Shown piece after piece: positions 60,590 to 64,000 of a stretch of 64,000 bases of DNA. The first letter of the stretch is position 1; the number at the start of each line of letters is the position of its first letter. The notes below the pieces were generated by a model. It worked only from the letters and a program-made list of their open reading frames with translations. It was not told where the DNA came from and made no database searches. Source of the DNA: SZUA-35 sp964351995 (lineage in GTDB: Bacteria; Actinomycetota; Acidimicrobiia; Acidimicrobiales; SZUA-35). The stretch lies in assembly GCA_964351995.1 (NCBI GenBank), contig CAYGQE010000012.1, positions 1 through 64,000 of the forward strand, written 5' to 3'. Made by a program: the position numbers and the translations under genes.

Positions 60590-61279
60590 TCAGCCAACGA
60601 CGTGCAGACGCTGCAGCAATGACGCTTGCTCGGCTCGGTCGACGCCCACGATCGAGAGCATAATTCGGAAGTGCGCGTCGCGATCGGTTCGCACCGCAGT
60701 CCCCCGCTGGCCAAGCCCGGTGCGAATCCACTGCACGACCGAACCCAAGACCGCATCGGTCAACGCCATCACGTTGTTCTCGGGAAAACGGCCAGATGTG
60801 ATGCCATCACTCACCGCACCGCTCACAAGCAACCGCACCCGATCTCGGAAAACGGGCACCGTGGCCAGCAGAGCGACGAAGGCCGACGCTGATTCTTGGT
60901 CGTCATCGACGAGGCGAAGGAGTTGCGCTGAACCGATCAGAATGCGCATCGCCGGGTCGTTCTCGATCACGGTCAAGGTGTCTCGGCCGATCTCGACCGC
61001 CGTCCCGAGTTCGCCCACGATTACCTCGACCAGGTCCTCGACCGACAAGAAGTGGTTGTAGAAGGTCCCGGACGAGACATGCGCTTTTCGGGCAATGGCG
61101 CCGACGGTGGCCCCTTCAGGGCCTTTGTCAGCAATGACGACCATGCCAGCGACGATCAAGGCTCGCCGCGTCCGGGCCCGTTTGCGGGGATACCCCGACA
61201 CGTCGGCCGCGTCGGCTTCCGTTGGAGCGCCTGCCCCGGAGGCAATGGTTCGGAATGTTGACGAAGTCACAGCCGACAT
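60590..61279 (-). CDS. TetR-family regulator next to PHA synthase
   Basis: A 229-residue regulator: HTH ATVGAIARKAHVSSGTFYNHFLSVEDLV (recognition SSGTFYNHF) and helical ligand domain. ATG 61279 was selected; the frame extends far upstream without conservation. It is divergent from phaC over a 124-bp gap containing the phaC promoter, so a PHA-related repressor is likely. Confidence 0.88.
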   Translation of the reverse strand: MSAVTSSTFRTIASGAGAPTEADAADVSGYPRKRARTRRALIVAGMVVIADKGPEGATVGAIARKAHVSSGTFYNHFLSVEDLVEVIVGELGTAVEIGRDTLTVIENDPAMRILIGSAQLLRLVDDDQESASAFVALLATVPVFRDRVRLLVSGAVSDGITSGRFPENNVMALTDAVLGSVVQWIRTGLGQRGTAVRTDRDAHFRIMLSIVGVDRAEQASLLQRLHVVG

Positions 61280-61281
61280 TA

Positions 61282-61309
61282 TTGACGATTGTGTACAAAA
61301 TTGCATACT
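61282..61309 (+). promoter_or_regulatory. Promoter for PHA synthase
   Basis: TTGACG (61282-61287), 16-bp spacer, CATACT (61304-61309). About 95 bp of leader precedes the phaC ATG. Lies in the phaC-TetR divergent gap. Confidence 0.45.
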
Positions 61310-61403
61310 GTTACCAGAATTGCTCGAGTCGCATGCACCAGAGTCGCTGCATCCTCGAGCAACCCAACAACACCGGGCACCCTGCCCCCAAAGGACCCCC
61401 GCC

Positions 61404-63137
61404 ATGGCCGATACCCGCCCGGAACCTTCGACCAAGCGCAACCGAACCGCAGTCGAAGAAGACCTCGAGATCGTCAACGCCACCGTTGAGGCCGTCACCT
61501 CGGCTATTCCCGTCGGCCTCACACCGGGGCAACTCGGCGCCGCAGCCCTTCGCCTCGGCCAGGCGGCTGCTCGCCAGCCCTTCACCACTCTGCGCCGAAC
61601 AGCTGCGCTGGGCAGCGACTACGTGAAGATCGCATCAGGGGTCAGCGACATCGCACCAAGCCCGAGAGATCGCCGCTTCGCCGATGAAGCATTCACCAAG
61701 AATCCGATCTTCAAGCGGCTGGCCCAAGCCCACCTTGCTGGCGAAGCTGCGGTCACCGAGCTGCTCGACGAGCTCGACCTCGACGAGAAGAGTCGGCTGC
61801 GAGCCGAATTGCTCACAACGATCATCACCAGCACGACGGCACCGACCAACAATCTGCTCGGCAATCCCGCGGCACTTCGCGAACTCCGCGCCACCAAGGG
61901 TCGCAGCATCGTCGACGGCGCACGACACGCCCTTCACGATGTGCGCCACAATGGCGGCTTGCCCTCGATGGTCGACACCCGCCCGTTCGTACTCGGCGAC
62001 ACCGTGGCTGCCAGCCCAGGTGCCGTTGTCTTCCAGAACCCCGTGCTCGAACTGATCCAGTACTCCCCGACCACGCCGAAGGTCGGCAAGCGACCCGTGT
62101 TCGTGATTCCGCCACAGATCAACAAGTACTACGTTCTCGATCTCGCTCCAGGCCGCAGCATGATCGAGCACCTCGTCAGTCAGGGCCAGCAGGTCTTTGC
62201 CATCAGCTTCCGCAACCCAAGCGTCGAACACCGCGACTGGGGCCTCGACACCTACGTCGCCGCCATTCTCGAAGCTGCTGACGCCGCCATCGAGATCAGC
62301 GGATCGCCCGATCTCAACGCACTTGGTGTCTGTGCCGGTGGCATCACCATGGCATCGATGCTCGGCCACCTCGCCGTGCGGGGCGACACCCGCTTCCACT
62401 CCGCCACATTCCTGGTGACCATCCTCGACTGGGACGTGCCATCAACACTCGGCACATTCATGTCCCGCCCGGTCGTGAACGCAGGCCGACGCCGCAGCCA
62501 GGAGAACGGCGTGCTCGACGGCGCCGATCTCGGTCGGGTGTTCGCTTGGCTTCGTCCCAACGACTTGATCTGGAACTACTGGGTCAACAACTACCTCATG
62601 GGCAAGAACCCCGCTGCCTTCGACGTACTCAGCTGGAACGTCGACGCCACGAACCTCCCCGCCGCCCTCCACAGCAACTTTCTCGAGATGGCCATCGGCA
62701 ACACGCTCGCCCACCCAGGCGCCACGGTCTGCTTGGAGACTCCGGTCGATCTCTCGAAGGTGACGGTCGACGCATTCGTTGTCGGTGCGGTGACCGACCA
62801 CATCACCCCATGGCAGGGCTGCTTCCCCACCGTCAATCTGCTCGGCGGCAACACCGAGTTCGTCCTCAGCTCGCAGGGCCACATCCAGGCACTCGTCAAC
62901 CCATCAGGCAACCCAAAGGGCAGCTATCACACCAACGCCGACGCGGCGAACAGCCGCGACGAGCTCTCGGCCGCAGAGTGGCTCGATGGTGCAGAGACGA
63001 ACCAGGGCAGCTGGTGGGACCATTGGACCAAGTGGCTGAAGCAACGCGACGGCAAGCAGGTGGCGGCACCGAAGACACTCGGCTCGCCAGAGAACCCAGC
63101 GGGTATCGCTGCGCCGGGCAGCTATGTCTTCGGCTGA
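61404..63137 (+). CDS. phaC: PHA synthase (PhaC-like)
   Basis: A 577-residue polyhydroxyalkanoate synthase. The PhaC-box lipase motif GVCAGG holds catalytic C310; D465 (VTDHITPW) and H493 (SQGHIQ) complete the triad. PTNNLLGNPAALRE, FAISFRNPSVEHRDWG and YWVNNYLMGKNP match class I/II synthases. Polymerises hydroxyacyl-CoA into granules. ATG 61404 was chosen because its N-terminus fits and a TetR-divergent promoter precedes it; the longer open frame overlaps the regulator. Its 3' end overlaps phaZ by 14 bp. Confidence 0.93.
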   Translation: MADTRPEPSTKRNRTAVEEDLEIVNATVEAVTSAIPVGLTPGQLGAAALRLGQAAARQPFTTLRRTAALGSDYVKIASGVSDIAPSPRDRRFADEAFTKNPIFKRLAQAHLAGEAAVTELLDELDLDEKSRLRAELLTTIITSTTAPTNNLLGNPAALRELRATKGRSIVDGARHALHDVRHNGGLPSMVDTRPFVLGDTVAASPGAVVFQNPVLELIQYSPTTPKVGKRPVFVIPPQINKYYVLDLAPGRSMIEHLVSQGQQVFAISFRNPSVEHRDWGLDTYVAAILEAADAAIEISGSPDLNALGVCAGGITMASMLGHLAVRGDTRFHSATFLVTILDWDVPSTLGTFMSRPVVNAGRRRSQENGVLDGADLGRVFAWLRPNDLIWNYWVNNYLMGKNPAAFDVLSWNVDATNLPAALHSNFLEMAIGNTLAHPGATVCLETPVDLSKVTVDAFVVGAVTDHITPWQGCFPTVNLLGGNTEFVLSSQGHIQALVNPSGNPKGSYHTNADAANSRDELSAAEWLDGAETNQGSWWDHWTKWLKQRDGKQVAAPKTLGSPENPAGIAAPGSYVFG

Positions 63138-64000
63138 GACATCGCCGGACGACCGAGCGGCGGACAAACGATCCCTCCTCGAGCGGGCCGGGGCCACAGG
63201 TGGTGTCACCGATGCACGCAGCGCGATTCCCGCTGCTCTCCTCGGCCTCATGAACGAGCATTCGATGCGATCGTCGTATGTCACGATCGGCCGACAACGC
63301 ATCCGAGTCATGGTCGAGAACGCCGGAGCGGGCAATCCCCTCCTCCTCATCAACGGCATTGGTGCAACGGGCGACTTGTTCGAGCCGCTGCGTGAACACC
63401 TCGGCGATCGGGAGACCATTGCGTTCGACGCTCCTGGCGTCGGCGGCAGCCCGGCCGCTGTGTACCCGCCGACGATGCGCAGTATCGCCCGACTGGTCGC
63501 CGGGCTCATCCACGAGCTCGGCCACGACACGGTCGACGTGCTCGGGCTGTCGTGGGGCGGTGCCCTGGCCCAGGAGTTGGCTCGCCGACACCCTGACCGA
63601 GTTGGCCGCTTGATCTTGGCCGCAACCATGTCGGGCTGGACATCGATGCCCGGCCGGCCGGCCGCGGTGTCGATCTTGATGTCACCGGCTCGCTACTACT
63701 CGACCGACTACCTACGTCGAGTCGCCCCAACGCTCTACGGCGGCATCATCGCCGAGCGGCCCGGCCTGCTGGCCGAACACGCTCGGCTTCGAGAAGCCCG
63801 CCCGCCAACCACTGTTGGCTACCTGTGGCAACTCAGCGCGTTGCGGCGATGGACGAGCCTGCCGTGGCTCCACCGGCTGCGACAGCGCACACTCGTGCTG
63901 GCGGGCGACGACGACCCCATCATTCCGCTGATCAACGCAAAGGTGATTGCTGGCCGCATCACCGACGGCCGCCTGCGCATCGTCGAAGGCGGGGGCCATC
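63124..64000 (+). CDS. phaZ: Intracellular PHA depolymerase (PhaZ-like), truncated by right edge
   Basis: Alpha/beta-hydrolase, 292 residues visible and still open at base 64000. LLLINGIGATGDLFEPL, IAFDAPGVGGSP, nucleophile GLSWGGALAQELA, LILAATMSGW, RTLVLAGDDDPIIPLIN (acid) and the catalytic-histidine region at the very edge (GGGH) match TIGR02240 PHA depolymerases. Start could be ATG 63124 (overlapping phaC by 14 bp) or ATG 63250; homologues begin near the latter. Together with phaC it forms a PHA turnover pair. Confidence 0.9.
   Translation, partial: MSSAETSPDDRAADKRSLLERAGATGGVTDARSAIPAALLGLMNEHSMRSSYVTIGRQRIRVMVENAGAGNPLLLINGIGATGDLFEPLREHLGDRETIAFDAPGVGGSPAAVYPPTMRSIARLVAGLIHELGHDTVDVLGLSWGGALAQELARRHPDRVGRLILAATMSGWTSMPGRPAAVSILMSPARYYSTDYLRRVAPTLYGGIIAERPGLLAEHARLREARPPTTVGYLWQLSALRRWTSLPWLHRLRQRTLVLAGDDDPIIPLINAKVIAGRITDGRLRIVEGGGH

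Overview
The window is a 64-kb stretch of a GC-rich bacterial chromosome, probably from an actinobacterium. Acidimicrobiia of the Ilumatobacter type is my best guess, but this is inference from gene content without any database search. Supporting signs are frequent GTG starts, a TIGR03086 (mycothiol-type) protein, an Rv0121-like flavin/F420 protein, WS/DGAT wax-ester synthases, a DesK/NarL-type two-component pair, and several TANNNT boxes 6-7 nt upstream of start codons that suggest leaderless mRNAs. No rRNA, tRNA, IS element, phage or CRISPR was seen, and no gene-free stretch exceeds 300 bp. A 100-N scaffold gap (24805-24904) is flanked by a 55-bp exact duplication and looks like an assembly artefact.

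Layout. 1-5.2 kb: edge-truncated M1 peptidase, PPOX protein, a TetR/alcohol-dehydrogenase divergent pair with a clear operator, and an amidohydrolase with a lipoprotein. 6.5-11 kb: an operon whose first gene is a GrdB-family reductase interrupted by one in-frame TGA. The TGA sits in a UxxC motif and is followed by a SECIS-like hairpin, so it is read here as a selenoprotein. Nitronate monooxygenase, CaiB-type CoA transferase and homocysteine S-methyltransferase follow. 12-17 kb: a DAB-type inorganic-carbon uptake operon (regulator, DabB, DabA, PII-like). 17-20 kb: diguanylate cyclase, membrane protein, TetR. 20-30 kb: a neutral-lipid locus (two PlsC-type acyltransferases, two AMP-forming acyl-CoA ligases, two WS/DGATs, one with a histone-H1-like tail). 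30-35 kb: membrane protein, PHB-depolymerase-like lipoprotein, SpoU methyltransferase, HAD hydrolase, lipase-like esterase. 34.6-40.8 kb: beta-carbonic anhydrase downstream of a complete, overlapping mrpABCDEFG operon. 41-45.4 kb: two unknown small proteins, two paralogues of the DAB regulator, a CPA2 antiporter with a UspA-like tail, and a Met/Asp-rich lipoprotein. 45.4-58 kb: cyclase-ATPase-TPR regulator, WYL regulator, TIGR03086 protein, an H1-tailed repeat protein, LysR/EamA pair, and a HK-RR-ABC operon. 58-64 kb: acyltransferase, FAD-oxidoreductase/FNR fusion, TetR, PHA synthase and PHA depolymerase (cut by the right edge).

Themes. Three kinds of genes recur: carbon storage (wax ester/TAG and PHA, plus two proteins with DNA-binding-like lysine tails), inorganic carbon and cation/pH homeostasis (DAB, Mrp with carbonic anhydrase, CPA2), and the Sec-containing reductase operon. 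Three paralogous about-100-residue winged-helix regulators sit beside the DAB, small-protein/CPA2 and lipoprotein units. A 17-bp motif I aligned by eye recurs upstream of the DAB, Mrp and small-gene operons and of the third regulator, which suggests a shared regulon.
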